Part shown: positions 1-8,609 of the stretch, one piece after another | Position numbering within the stretch: the first letter of the stretch is position 1 | Layout of the letters: each line of letters begins with the position of its first letter | Origin: Streptomyces sp. CNQ-509 | GTDB taxonomy: Bacteria; Actinomycetota; Actinomycetes; Streptomycetales; Streptomycetaceae | Length of the DNA stretch: 64,000 nt | Assembly: GCF_001011035.1 (NCBI RefSeq) | Contig: NZ_CP011492.1 | Location: 2,799,501-2,863,500, forward strand | Direction of reading: 5' to 3' | Made by a program: the position numbers and the translations under genes | The notes under the pieces: generated by a model | What the model was told of the DNA's origin: nothing | Seen by the model: only the letters and a program-made list of their open reading frames with translations | The model's database searches: none

Positions 1-65
1 GCCTGGAGACGATGTGCGTCGGCGGCGGGCAGGGGATGGCGATGGTGCTGGAGCGGCTGAGCTGA
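1..65 (+). CDS. Thiolase family protein, C-terminal end only
   Basis: Only the last 20 codons are inside the window; the gene begins to the left. The visible tail reads LETMCVGGGQGMAMVLERLS followed by TGA. The C-x-GGGQG-x-A element is the conserved C-terminal active-site loop of acetyl-CoA acetyltransferases (thiolases), where the cysteine acts as the catalytic base. Thiolases condense or cleave acyl-CoA in the cytoplasm. The fragment is too short to tell a biosynthetic from a degradative enzyme. Confidence 0.85.
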   Translation, partial: LETMCVGGGQGMAMVLERLS

Positions 66-273
66 GCTGCAGCGGAGGGTGGGGGCCGTCCCGAGGAACG
101 AGGGGCAGGACCCGCCCGGAGCGGAAGCGAAGCTCAGCGCGACGGGAGACACCGCGCGGCTGAGCCGGTACGGAGCCTGGCGCGGGGGCGTACGGGGCGC
201 GTTCCGCGCCCCGTCATGCGGCGGTGGGACCAAAGGCCCGTCCTATTCATGCCATTTTCCGCTAGGGGTGGGG

Positions 274-302
274 TTCTGCGCTCCGGCAGGCTGAGGTAGA
301 AC
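274..302 (+). promoter_or_regulatory. Possible promoter of the 335 gene
   Basis: TTCTGC (274-279) and TAGAAC (297-302) are separated by 17 bases and lie about 30 bases before the GTG at 335. This fits a housekeeping-type Streptomyces promoter. It is a pattern match only. Confidence 0.35.
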
Positions 303-334
303 ATGGGGGTCCTACAGCAATCGGGAGTCCGACA

Positions 335-1255
335 GTGAGCGCCACCAACTTCGCCGTCCTGCTGGCCGCCACCCCCGCCGCGCTGCTCGGCGCCGCCGTG
401 CTGCGCGCGGTGAGCGGGCTGCGGCGCGAGGTCGTCACGCTCCGTGCCGAGCTGACCGCGCGGGCCGCGACGCAGGACGCCGGGGAACGGGCGCAGGCCG
501 TCCCGAAGCAGGCGAAGGAGAGCGCGGCGGAGGCCGCGGACGAGGCGGCGGTGCCGGCCGCCCGGCCCGTACCGGCGGCGGAGATACGTATCGCCGTCGC
601 CCAGGCGCTCGCCGACGAGCGGGAGCGCGAGCTGGCCGAGGCCCGGGCGTTCTGGGCCGAGCAGGAGGCCCGCGACAGCATCGACGCGACCCCCTTCCCG
701 GGCGACCCCGTCGACTTCGGCGGCGAGGTGTTCATACCGCGCCAGGCCGACTTCGCCGGCTTCGAGCCGCTGCTCGACCCGATGGACCGGCTGGACCGGA
801 TGGACCCCGTGGACCGGCTGGAGCGCACCGAACCCGCCGAACCGGACGACGTCGCCGCCGCCGACGCACCGCCCGCCGAGGGCGAGTCCGCCGAGCTGGC
901 CGCCGCCCGCCGCCGCCACCCCTCGCACCCCGACTTCCGCCCCCAGCCCGCCGTCGCCGACCACGAGCGCACCGTGAACCGGCTGGAGGACCTGGCCGCG
1001 GGCCGTACGCCGCTGACCGACGTGCGGCTGGGCCCGCTCGGCACCCTTGACGTCTACGTCTTCGCCGACGGCACCACGCTCTGCCTCTCCCCGGGCCACC
1101 GCGACACCGCGGAGCGCCTCGCCGAGGCCCTCGACGGGGGCACGGAGCCGGTACTGCTGGGCGGTTCGGCGATCAGCGGGGCGTTCGCGCTGACCTTCGA
1201 CTGCGCGGGCGAGAGCGTCTACATCCTCGCGGACCGCGTCATCGCCTCCCTCTGA
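335..1255 (+). CDS. Hypothetical protein with one N-terminal membrane segment
   Basis: The protein has 306 residues and starts at GTG 335 after GGGAG. A hydrophobic segment at about residues 5-25 is followed by a charged, alanine- and glutamate-rich region (about 25-115) that is probably helical or coiled-coil. Near residues 150-165 there is a low-complexity run of DRLDRMDPVDRLER type. The C-terminal third (about 205-306) looks globular and contains VYVFADGTTLCLSPGH. This suggests a membrane-anchored protein with a cytoplasmic coiled-coil stalk. I do not recognise a named family, and no partner gene is adjacent. Confidence 0.7.
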   Translation: MSATNFAVLLAATPAALLGAAVLRAVSGLRREVVTLRAELTARAATQDAGERAQAVPKQAKESAAEAADEAAVPAARPVPAAEIRIAVAQALADERERELAEARAFWAEQEARDSIDATPFPGDPVDFGGEVFIPRQADFAGFEPLLDPMDRLDRMDPVDRLERTEPAEPDDVAAADAPPAEGESAELAAARRRHPSHPDFRPQPAVADHERTVNRLEDLAAGRTPLTDVRLGPLGTLDVYVFADGTTLCLSPGHRDTAERLAEALDGGTEPVLLGGSAISGAFALTFDCAGESVYILADRVIASL

Positions 1256-1324
1256 GCCGTACGGGCCGAGACGCGTACGGGGGCGGGCCCGCAGAGCCCG
1301 TACAAGCCCGTCAGAGCGCCCCGT

Positions 1325-1633
1325 TCACAGCCGTACGCCCCTCACCACCGCCAGCGCCTCCGCGAGCCCCTCGGCGTCCCCCGCCGCCCGCAGCGCCTCC
1401 GCCAGATCCCGGCCCGCGACCGCCACCTGGTCCCCCACCGCGAACTCCCCCGCCGCCGGCATCTCGTACGGCGTCCGCTCCGGCGCCTCCAGCCGCTGCG
1501 CACGCGCGGACAGCTCGCGCGCCAGCGCGAGCCCGGCGGCGGCCGCCCCCGCGCGCAGCCGGCTCTGCGGCAGCGACCGCAGCCGGTCGGCGATCCGGTC
1601 GACCGCGGTCACGAAGTCGAGGACGTCGAGCAC
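1325..1633 (-). CDS. Small hypothetical protein, helical, about 102 residues
   Basis: The 102-residue product starts at ATG 1633 (MLDVLDFVTAVDRIADRL) and ends VVRGVRL. It is almost entirely charged and alanine-rich helix, with no membrane segment, cysteines or recognisable enzyme motif. The frame shows the GC-rich third-position pattern of its neighbours, which supports it as a real gene. It is convergent with the gene at 335. Function unknown; proteins of this look are common and poorly characterised in streptomycetes. Confidence 0.6.
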   Translation of the reverse strand: MLDVLDFVTAVDRIADRLRSLPQSRLRAGAAAAGLALARELSARAQRLEAPERTPYEMPAAGEFAVGDQVAVAGRDLAEALRAAGDAEGLAEALAVVRGVRL

Positions 1634-1751
1634 GAGCCGAGCTTAACCCGCCGGTAGCCACCGGGCGGTTCGAGCCGTCCCGTTCCAGACGGTTGTCAAT
1701 CGGCGCGCCCTCAGGCACGGTGCTGAGAAGGACTGCATACCGGAGGCGCCG

Positions 1752-1982
1752 ATGTCCCAAGTCTTCTCCGCAGAAACCCACCGGAACCTGCTCTCCCGCA
1801 TCCCCCACTGCACCGGCCGTGAAGTCTCCGACTGGTTGCAGACCGTCGAAGACGGTCCCTGTCTCCTCCGCTTCGAGGAGAAAGTGAGCTGGCTCCGTGG
1901 CGAGCACAACCTGGCGTACGGCCACGCCAAAGCGATCATCCACGAGTACGACCTGAGGCGGGCCGCGCGCAAACTGCTCTAG
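1752..1982 (+). CDS. DUF4287-type small protein
   Basis: The 76-residue protein starts at ATG 1752 behind GAAGGACTG. The segment from about residue 20 (TGREVSDWLQTVEDG) through LRGEHNLAYGHAKAIIHEY matches the DUF4287 pattern, in which a tryptophan-containing helix is followed by a conserved HNLxxGHAKAIVHEY motif. DUF4287 proteins are small, cytoplasmic and of unknown role, sometimes next to DUF5655 domains. This gene stands alone and is followed by a strong bidirectional terminator. Confidence 0.8.
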   Translation: MSQVFSAETHRNLLSRIPHCTGREVSDWLQTVEDGPCLLRFEEKVSWLRGEHNLAYGHAKAIIHEYDLRRAARKLL

Positions 1983-2026
1983 GAGGGGACTCCGCGCACC
2001 ACGAGAGCACACCACGGCACGTTCAA

Positions 2027-2061
2027 GGGCCCGCGGGAGGGCGATCCCTCCTCGCGGGCCC
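2027..2061. terminator. Bidirectional hairpin between convergent genes
   Basis: GGGCCCGCGGGAGGG (2027-2041) can pair with CCCTCCTCGCGGGCCC (2046-2061) across a 4-base CGAT loop. It lies between the DUF4287 gene (+) and the ABC permease (-), the expected place for a shared terminator. There is no T-run, as is usual in streptomycetes. Confidence 0.7.
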
Positions 2062-2081
2062 CGTTCCCCCGTGGCCTCCTT

Positions 2082-2130
2082 CTCGCTCTCCTCGCTCTCC
2101 TCGCTCTCTACTCGCTCTCTACTCGCTCTT
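2082..2130. repeat. Short tandem repeat at the 3' end of the permease gene
   Basis: Five head-to-tail copies of CTCGCTCTC, two of them extended to CTCGCTCTCTA, cover the last codons of the permease and its stop (2119-2121). The minus strand therefore repeats the terminal Ser-Glu-stop coding end, as if it arose by slippage. No function is apparent. Confidence 0.75.
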
Positions 2131-4677
2131 GATGGCGGCGAGCATGTTGAGCCGCGACGCCCTGCGGGCCGGCCAGAGCGCCGCGAGCATGCCGACCAGC
2201 GCCGCGCCGAGGATGAAGTAGCCCATCCGCTCCCACGGCAGCACCAGCGAGTACGTGTCGATCGAGCTGGCGATCAACTCACCCGCGGCCCAGCCGAGGA
2301 AGACCCCGAGCCCGATGCCGAGCACCCCGCCGAAGAGCGAGATGACCAGCGACTCCAGCCGGACCATCCGCTTCACCGCGCGCCGGTCGAGGCCGATGGC
2401 GCGCAGCATGCCGATCTCCTGCGAGCGCTCGAAGACCGACATGGCCAGCGTGTTGATGACGCCGAGGACCGCGACCAGGACGGCCATGCCGAGCATGGCG
2501 TAGAGCACGTTGAGCATCATGCTGATGAGCCCGGCGACCAGTTCCGAGACGTCCTCCTCGTCCATCACCGCGATGGCCGGGTTGTCGCCGAGGGCCGCCT
2601 CCAGCTTGTCCTTCATGGCGTCGCTCTCGCCGCCCGCGGTCTTCACCCAGACCTCGAAGTCGGTGATCCGGTCGAGGTGCGGGTTGACGACCGAGGTGTC
2701 GAGCATGATGCCGCTGAGCATCTCGTTGCCCTTGTAGAGGCCGGAGACGGTCAGCTCGCCCTCGGCCCCGTCCTGGTACGTGACCTGGACGGTGTCGCCC
2801 ATCTTCCAGCCCTCGTCCTCGGCGGTGTCGGTGTCGACGATCGCCTTGGCGGGGCCGCCGCCGGCCGGGACGCCCTCGGCGAGGCCGGCGAACGAGCCCT
2901 GCTCGAAGTCCAGCTCGACGAGCTTGCCGACGGTCTCGCCGTTGACGCCGGTGAGGTCCTCGTCGTCGCCGCCGATGTCGACGGGGACCGTGCGCAGCGG
3001 GGAGGCGGCGGTGACCTCGTCGAGGCCGGCGAGCTTCTCCCCGACCTCCGGGTTCAGCGGGGTGAAGTTCGTCATGGAGACCGAGTAGTCGGCCTTCATG
3101 GCGTCGGTGGCCATCTTGTCGATGGCGTTCGCGACGCCGCCCGCGATCACCGTCAGGCTGGTGATGAGGGTGAGCCCGATCATCAGCGCGGAGGCGGTGG
3201 CGGCGGTGCGCCGCGGGTTGCGTACGGCGTTCTGCCGGGCGAGCTTGCCGGAGACCCCGAACACCCGCAGCAGCGGGGCGCCGAGCGCGATCACCGGGCG
3301 GGAGAGCAGCGGCGTCAGCACGAAGATGCCGATCAGCAGCACCGCGGCGCCGATGCCCATGAGCGCCTTGCCGTCGCTCGCGGTGGTGCCCGCGACGACC
3401 ATGACGGCGCCGACGCCCCCGATGAGCGCGCCGATGATGTTGCGTACGACGAGGCTGCGGGTGGACGCCTGGGCGTGCAGGCTGCTCATCGCCGCGACCG
3501 GCGGGATCTTCGCGGCCCGGCGGGCGGGCAGCCAGGCGGCGAGCACGGTGACGACGATGCCGACGACGAGCGAGATCACGACCGTCGCGGGCGAGACGAC
3601 CAGCGGCCCGTCGGGCACGGTCTCGCCGGTGGCGCTCATCAGCGAGCGCAGCCCGGCGCCGATGCCCACCCCCGCGGCGAGGCCGGTCAGGGCCGCGGCG
3701 GCGCCGACGGCGGTGGCCTCGAAGAGCACGGAGCGGGTCACCTGGCGGCGGCTGGCGCCGACGGCCCGTAGCAGCGCCAGCTCCTTGGTGCGCTGGGCGA
3801 CGAGCATGGTGAAGGTGTTGGCGATGAGGAAGATGCCGACGAAGAGCGCGATGCCGGCGAAGGCGAGCATGGCGGTACGGAGCCCGTCCATGCCCTGCTC
3901 GATCTGCCGGGCCTGGTCGTCGGCGAGCTTGGTGCCGGTGAGCGCCTCGGCTTCGGCGGGGAGGATCTTCTGCGCCTCGGCCCGCAGGTCCCTCTCGGAG
4001 GTGCCGGGGGCGGCGGCGAGGTCGATCTCGGTGTACTCGCCGGGCTTGGTGAAGAGGCCCTGCGCGGTCTTGGTGTCGAAGAGCACGAGGCTGCCGCCAG
4101 CGGCGACGTTGCCGTCGTCGGTGGTGAAGATGCCGGTGATCACCGGTTCGAGTACGGGGCCGTCGACGGACATCCGCGGGGTGTCGCCGACCTCGTAGCC
4201 GGTGCGCTCGGCGGTCCTGGCGTCGATGGCGATCTCGTTGGCGTTCGCGGGCCCGCGGCCGTCGCGCATCGGGTAGCGGGGGTCTTCGCCCCTGCCGCCG
4301 TCGCCGGGGTAGTAGTTGGCGCCGCTGGTGGACCAGCCGTCGCCGACGAGGTCGCCGTCCTTGTCGGCGAGCGCGGCGAAACCGGCGACGTTGCCGGTGG
4401 CGGACTTCACGCCGGGCAGGGCCGCGGCCTCGTCCAGCAGGTCCTGCGTGAGCGGCGGCGGCGCGCCCGGGCGGCCCTCGTCGGCGTCGTCGTCGGGCTG
4501 GAGGCGTACGTCGACGTGGTCGAAGCCCTGCTCCGAACTCTTGGTGTAGGCGTCGGAGATGGTGGAGGTGAAGACCAGGGTGCCGGAGACGAAGGCCACG
4601 CCGAGCATCACGGCGAGCACGGTCATCAGCAACCGGGCCTTGTGCGCGAACACGTTGCGCAAGGCGGTGCGAAGCAT
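2119..4677 (-). CDS. ABC transporter permease, FtsX/MacB type, 852 aa
   Basis: This is the membrane half of an MacB/LolCDE-like ABC exporter, downstream of its ATPase (4740-5558). It starts at ATG 4677 (MLRTALRNVFAHKARLL), the usual opening of the family. There are four transmembrane groups: one at the N-terminus, three around residues 270-400, a central pair around 405-470, and three near the C-terminus (ISMMLNVLYAMLGMAVLVAV onward). Two large extracytoplasmic MacB-type domains lie between them, and each half carries an FtsX repeat (RTKELALLRAVGASRRQV and RSQEIGMLRAIGLDRRAV). Such exporters move peptides, lipids or antibiotics, or act as mechanotransmitters; the substrate is unknown. The pair at 55097-58481 is a clear paralogue. 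Confidence 0.95.
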   Translation of the reverse strand: MLRTALRNVFAHKARLLMTVLAVMLGVAFVSGTLVFTSTISDAYTKSSEQGFDHVDVRLQPDDDADEGRPGAPPPLTQDLLDEAAALPGVKSATGNVAGFAALADKDGDLVGDGWSTSGANYYPGDGGRGEDPRYPMRDGRGPANANEIAIDARTAERTGYEVGDTPRMSVDGPVLEPVITGIFTTDDGNVAAGGSLVLFDTKTAQGLFTKPGEYTEIDLAAAPGTSERDLRAEAQKILPAEAEALTGTKLADDQARQIEQGMDGLRTAMLAFAGIALFVGIFLIANTFTMLVAQRTKELALLRAVGASRRQVTRSVLFEATAVGAAAALTGLAAGVGIGAGLRSLMSATGETVPDGPLVVSPATVVISLVVGIVVTVLAAWLPARRAAKIPPVAAMSSLHAQASTRSLVVRNIIGALIGGVGAVMVVAGTTASDGKALMGIGAAVLLIGIFVLTPLLSRPVIALGAPLLRVFGVSGKLARQNAVRNPRRTAATASALMIGLTLITSLTVIAGGVANAIDKMATDAMKADYSVSMTNFTPLNPEVGEKLAGLDEVTAASPLRTVPVDIGGDDEDLTGVNGETVGKLVELDFEQGSFAGLAEGVPAGGGPAKAIVDTDTAEDEGWKMGDTVQVTYQDGAEGELTVSGLYKGNEMLSGIMLDTSVVNPHLDRITDFEVWVKTAGGESDAMKDKLEAALGDNPAIAVMDEEDVSELVAGLISMMLNVLYAMLGMAVLVAVLGVINTLAMSVFERSQEIGMLRAIGLDRRAVKRMVRLESLVISLFGGVLGIGLGVFLGWAAGELIASSIDTYSLVLPWERMGYFILGAALVGMLAALWPARRASRLNMLAAIKSE

Positions 4678-4739
4678 ATGGGGTCCTGTGGTGGAAAGCC
4701 GGTAGCGGGCGGCCTGCTGGTCAGCGAGCGGGGCTCAGC

Positions 4740-5558
4740 TCACCCGGCCCTTGGCGTCGAAGCCTGGGGGGTCTGCGGGGCTGCGCCCCCCGGAAGGCTC
4801 CGCATCTTGTCCAGCACCTGCTCGGAGGTGGGGTCGCGCAGCTCGTCGACGATGCGGCCGTCGGCGAGGAACACCACGCGGTCCGCGTATCCCGCGGCGA
4901 CCGGGTCGTGCGTGACCATGACGACCGTCTGGCCCAGCTCGCGCACGGAGTTGCGCAGGAAGCCGAGCACCTCGGCGCCGGAGCGGGAGTCGAGGTTGCC
5001 GGTCGGCTCGTCGGCGAAGATGATCTCGGGCCGGGCGGCCAGCGCCCGGGCCACGGCGACGCGCTGCTGCTGGCCGCCGGAGAGCTGGCTCGGGCGGTGC
5101 TTGAGCCGTCCGGACAGGCCCACGGTCTCCACCACCTGCCGCAGCCACTGCTCGTCGGGCTTGCGGCCCGCGATGTCCATGGGCAGCGTGATGTTCTCCA
5201 GCGCGTTCAGCGTCGGCAGCAGGTTGAACGCCTGGAAGACGAAGCCGACCTTGTCGCGGCGGAGCTGGGTGAGCTTCTTGTCCTTCAGCCCGTTCAGCTC
5301 GGTCTCGCCGATACGCGAGGAGCCGCCGGAGATGGTGTCGAGGCCGGCCATGCAGTGCATGAGGGTGGACTTGCCGGAGCCGGACGGCCCCATGATCGCG
5401 GTGAACTCGCCCTGCATGAACTCGACGGAGACGCGGTCGAGCGCGACGACCTTCGTCTCGCCCTCGCCGTAGACCTTCGTCAGCTCGGTGGCGCCGGCCG
5501 CCGCCACGCGGGCGTAGGCGGTACCGGGGCCGGAGGCGCCGGGGATGGTGGTGGTCAC
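4740..5558 (-). CDS. ABC transporter ATP-binding protein
   Basis: This is the cytoplasmic ATPase of the exporter whose permease follows on the same strand. I chose GTG 5558 (MTTTIPGASG) because AGGAG lies 9 bases upstream; a longer frame to 5789 lacks such a site and is not conserved in look. The product has 272 residues with all nucleotide-binding motifs: Walker A GPSGSGKST, Q-loop FQAFNLLPTLNALEN, signature LSGGQQQRVAVARAL, Walker B IIFADEPTGNLDS and H-loop VTHD. This is the LolD/MacB subfamily. The C-terminus is a short unstructured tail. Confidence 0.95.
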   Translation of the reverse strand: MTTTIPGASGPGTAYARVAAAGATELTKVYGEGETKVVALDRVSVEFMQGEFTAIMGPSGSGKSTLMHCMAGLDTISGGSSRIGETELNGLKDKKLTQLRRDKVGFVFQAFNLLPTLNALENITLPMDIAGRKPDEQWLRQVVETVGLSGRLKHRPSQLSGGQQQRVAVARALAARPEIIFADEPTGNLDSRSGAEVLGFLRNSVRELGQTVVMVTHDPVAAGYADRVVFLADGRIVDELRDPTSEQVLDKMRSLPGGAAPQTPQASTPRAG

Positions 5559-5908
5559 GGCGGTGGGCTCCTGTCGGGACGGTGGTGTGCAACCTGTCCC
5601 CTCCATCGTGGCTGCGGAATGGGTCGCCCGGATCAGCCCGCGCTCCGGTTCCGGGCGAGACCGAGGAGGTACACGGGCCGCCGCCGGCTCCTCCTCGGGG
5701 ATGACCCGCACCCTGACGAAGGCATGGGGCAAGGGCCCCCGGAGGGGCAATAAGGGAAGTGGAATTTCATCCGAGGACTTCTTCGACAACTCGGGCCTAA
5801 TTCAAGCCAACATCAGTCCGTAGATGGCCAGTTCGGCCCATCCGCCCCGCTACTCTGGTTACGCGCCATGCGGTGGTCCGTACGCAGCGTGTGCGGGCCG
5901 GGAGTCCT

Positions 5909-5990
5909 GCCCGGATGGTGGAAAGCAGACACGGCGACCTTAAAAGTCGCTGGCCTTCGGGCCGTGCCGGTTCAAGTCCGGCTCCGGGCA
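5909..5990 (+). tRNA. bldA: tRNA-Leu (anticodon UAA), bldA
   Basis: The gene folds as a class II tRNA. The acceptor stem is GCCCGGA (5909-5915) with TCCGGGC (5983-5989) and discriminator A5990. The anticodon stem is GCGAC/GTCGC (5934-5938/5946-5950) with loop CTTAAAA, giving anticodon TAA at 5941-5943. The variable arm is TGGCC-TTCG-GGCC, and the T-arm holds GGTTCAAGTCC. CCA is not fully encoded (CCT follows). tRNA-Leu(UAA) is the only reader of UUA in streptomycetes; it is bldA, whose loss blocks aerial growth and antibiotic production. TTA codons are found in six accessory genes of this window. Confidence 0.97.
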
Positions 5991-6028
5991 CCTCCCGGCA
6001 AGAGGTCGTCGACCTGCGAAGACGGCTG

Positions 6029-6067
6029 GTCAGCAACGGTGACCCCGCCCCTCCGGGGCACCGCTGA
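6029..6067 (+). terminator. Imperfect hairpin downstream of bldA
   Basis: GTCAGCAACGGTGACCCCG can pair with CGGGGCACCGCTGAC (6053-6067) apart from a 3-base bulge and one mismatch. It begins 39 bases after the tRNA and may end its transcript. No T-run follows. Confidence 0.45.
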
Positions 6068-6258
6068 CACCTCCTTCGGCCTCGCCCCGGCAGTCTGGAA
6101 CCGGCCACGGTGCTGAAACGTTCACCCGGATCCCGCGGGACGCAGATCGGACGACTGCGGCCCCCCGGCGCCGGGCGGTCCCCTTCTCATGCACTCCTCA
6201 GAATCCGCAGGTAGCCTCGCGCGCTACGCGGTCGAGGACCCCAACGGGAGGAGCGGAA

Positions 6259-6843
6259 GTGGCACGCGGAACGGTGACGCTGGCGCGGGCGGCGGTCGTC
6301 GTGCGCGCGGGCGCGGCGCCGCTGTGGTGGCTGGGTATCGCCGCCGCGGCGGCGGGGGCCTGGCAGGACGGGCTGACCGGTCAGTGGATCGGACTCTACG
6401 CGGGAGCGGCGCTCTTCCTCGCCGTCGCCCCCGCGGTCTGGGCGGTCCGCCGCGGGCGCCTCCTGACGCAGGCGCGAAAGGCCCAACGGGCGGGCCGCGG
6501 CGCGGTGTTGCAGGACCGTGCGGTGACCGTACGGACATGGCGGCGGGCGCGCCGGTGGTGGCTGGCGGCGGCGTTCGCCGTCGCGGCGGGCTCGGCGGCG
6601 GCGATGCCGGTCGCCGGCGGGTTGGCGCTGGCCGGAGCCGGTGCGGGGCTGCGGGCGAAGGCCGCGTGGCTCGGCCGCTGGGAGCGGGAGCAGGAGGCGC
6701 TGCTGTGGCTGCCGGTCGACGCGGTCACCGCCCGCGGCGCCGGAACGGGCGGTTCGGGTGCCGCGTACCTCCGTACGGGCATCGCCGCCGGCGACGCCCT
6801 GCCGGGCGGGGGCGTACGCCGGGGCTCGCCCGCCACCGTCTGA
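6259..6843 (+). CDS. Hypothetical membrane protein, about 194 aa
   Basis: The 194-residue protein starts at GTG 6259 behind GGGAGGAGCGGA. It has four likely membrane segments in two pairs: about residues 20-35 and 45-65 (LYAGAALFLAVAPAVWAV), then about 98-112 and 112-132. An arginine-rich cytoplasmic loop at about 65-97 separates the pairs. The C-terminal 60 residues are soluble and glycine-rich. I recognise no family; small membrane proteins of this type are common in actinomycetes. It stands alone between bldA and a convergent SGNH hydrolase. Confidence 0.65.
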   Translation: MARGTVTLARAAVVVRAGAAPLWWLGIAAAAAGAWQDGLTGQWIGLYAGAALFLAVAPAVWAVRRGRLLTQARKAQRAGRGAVLQDRAVTVRTWRRARRWWLAAAFAVAAGSAAAMPVAGGLALAGAGAGLRAKAAWLGRWEREQEALLWLPVDAVTARGAGTGGSGAAYLRTGIAAGDALPGGGVRRGSPATV

Positions 6844-7086
6844 CGGCGGCGGGCCCGGAGCGCGGGGGTGCGCGGGTGCGCCGGGTGCGCGGCGGCGAGT
6901 GGTATTCGCGTACCGGAAAATCCCGTCTCTTGCCACCGGCGCCCACCGCGCACGTGGAATTTCAGCGGCACACGAATTACCCGGCGTTAAGTGAAAAACA
7001 ACGTTCCGCATTAGCCGCGTAGTTGCGGCCGCCCGGCGGCTAATCCGTTTCGTCGCCCATATCACCGTGAACGCGTAGAAACAACG

Positions 7087-8430
7087 TCAGCGGAAGAGGC
7101 GCAGCGGGACCGCGCGGGCCAGGAGCGCGTAACCCTCGGGGTTGAGGTGGAGGTGGTCGCCGGTGTCGAGGGCGGGCAGCAGCGCGCGGGGGTGCGCGGG
7201 GTCGCGGGTGGCCGCGTCGAAGTCCACGACGGCGTCGAAGCGCCCGCTGCTGCGGATCCAGTCGTTCACCCGCTGCCGCGTCGCCTCGCGCAGCCCCGCC
7301 GGGTCGTCGTACGGCGTGCTGCCGCCGAACGGCGTGAGCGTGGCCCCGTAGACGCGGATGCCCTGCGCGTGCGCGCGCGTGACGATCTGGTCGTACGCGG
7401 CGAGGAGTTCGTCCCCGGTGGCGCGCTGCGCGGCCTCGGTGGCCGGCGCCGTGCCGATGTCGTTGATGCCCTCGAAGACCAGCAGCCAGCGCGCCCCGCT
7501 CACCGCGAGCACGTCGCGGTCGAGCCGGGCGAGGGCGTTGGGGCCGAGGCCGTCGTCGAGGACGCGGTTGCCGCCCGCGGCCTGGTTGACGACGGCGACG
7601 GGCGGGGCGCCGGGCCCGCGCAGCCGGTCGTTGAGCACGTCGGGCCAGCGGTCGTTGCCGTTGGTGGTGGAGCCGCGGCCGTCGCTGAGGGAGTCGCCGA
7701 GGACGACGGCGGAGCGGGTGCGAGCGGGGGCCTGGGCCTCGACGCCGCTGAGGAAGTACCAGTGGTCGGTGGCCGTCGCGCCGGGCAGCGCGGCGGCGCC
7801 GGTGTGGTCGCCGGCCAGCAGGTACGAGGTGGTGCGCGAGCCCGGGTGCGAGGTGACGGCGGTGGACGCCTGGCCGTCGGCGAGGTAGAGGGTCACGGTC
7901 AGGTTGGCGCCGGGGGCGGCATCCAGGCGTACGGGGTCGGAGACGACCTGCGCGCCGACGGGGACCGTCGCGCCCGTCCGGCCGCCGAACGTCAGCGGGC
8001 GCGAGCTGCCCGGCACGATGCCGTCGACGCCGGCCCGGCCGCCGGCGGGGAGGGCGACGGCGGCGCGGGTGATCGGCAGTTCGGCGCCGCCGAAGGCGTT
8101 GGAGAAGCGGAACCGGAGCCGTTCGCCGGGCACGGCGAGGCGCACGGTCTGGCGCAGGGTGGCGTCGCGCAGCACGCCGTCGTCCTGGGTGAACGGCGGG
8201 GGCGGCATGTTCGCCGGCTCGGTGAGCTGGGGCATCGAGGTCCAGGAGGCGACCCACTGCGCGGGCCCGCCGGGAGCCGCGGGGGTCCCGGCGGCGGCGG
8301 GGGCGGGGCCGCGTAGCACGTTCGCCGCCACCGCCACGGCCGCGACGAGGGCCACGACGAGCGCGGCGGCGAGGTACGGATACACGGCGGCGCGGCGGTC
8401 ACGGGGGCGTCGGTACGCGGGCTGGGGCAT
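7087..8430 (-). CDS. SGNH/GDSL hydrolase, membrane-anchored, 447 aa
   Basis: This is an extracellular serine esterase or lipase of the SGNH fold. I chose ATG 8430 (MPQPAYRRPRDRRA, behind GGGAG). A single hydrophobic signal-anchor lies at about residues 20-40, ending at VAVAANVLRG. The mature part begins with the family-typical PAQWVASWTSMPQL. Block I is VVLGDSLSDGRGS with the catalytic Ser, block III is FEGINDIG, and the terminal Asp-x-x-His is in DHLHLNPEGY. An N-terminal beta-rich domain precedes the hydrolase domain. Substrate unknown; such enzymes act on acylated polysaccharides or lipids outside the cell. The upstream region is unusually AT-rich (GAAATATTTC at 8455-8464). Confidence 0.9.
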   Translation of the reverse strand: MPQPAYRRPRDRRAAVYPYLAAALVVALVAAVAVAANVLRGPAPAAAGTPAAPGGPAQWVASWTSMPQLTEPANMPPPPFTQDDGVLRDATLRQTVRLAVPGERLRFRFSNAFGGAELPITRAAVALPAGGRAGVDGIVPGSSRPLTFGGRTGATVPVGAQVVSDPVRLDAAPGANLTVTLYLADGQASTAVTSHPGSRTTSYLLAGDHTGAAALPGATATDHWYFLSGVEAQAPARTRSAVVLGDSLSDGRGSTTNGNDRWPDVLNDRLRGPGAPPVAVVNQAAGGNRVLDDGLGPNALARLDRDVLAVSGARWLLVFEGINDIGTAPATEAAQRATGDELLAAYDQIVTRAHAQGIRVYGATLTPFGGSTPYDDPAGLREATRQRVNDWIRSSGRFDAVVDFDAATRDPAHPRALLPALDTGDHLHLNPEGYALLARAVPLRLFR

Positions 8431-8609
8431 CTGCGGCTCCCGGGGCGAGACGGCGAAATATTTCGAGATCAATGCCGAAAATTTCTGACCGTACGCTACG
8501 GTCCGCCGCCACCCCGGTCAACGCCGCCACCCGCGCAGGTTCATGCAAGCCGAGGCCCCTGCGGCAGCCTGCCGCGACCGGCACGGCCGCAACCGCCCCG
8601 GCAGCCGCG

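Noticed and set aside
2071..3771. A 566-codon frame opposite the ABC permease
   Set aside because: Antisense shadow with Asp/His/Arg-rich low complexity; the minus-strand permease has clear motifs.
5797..6116. Short frames across bldA on both strands
   Set aside because: They overlap the tRNA and have no ribosome site or conserved sequence.
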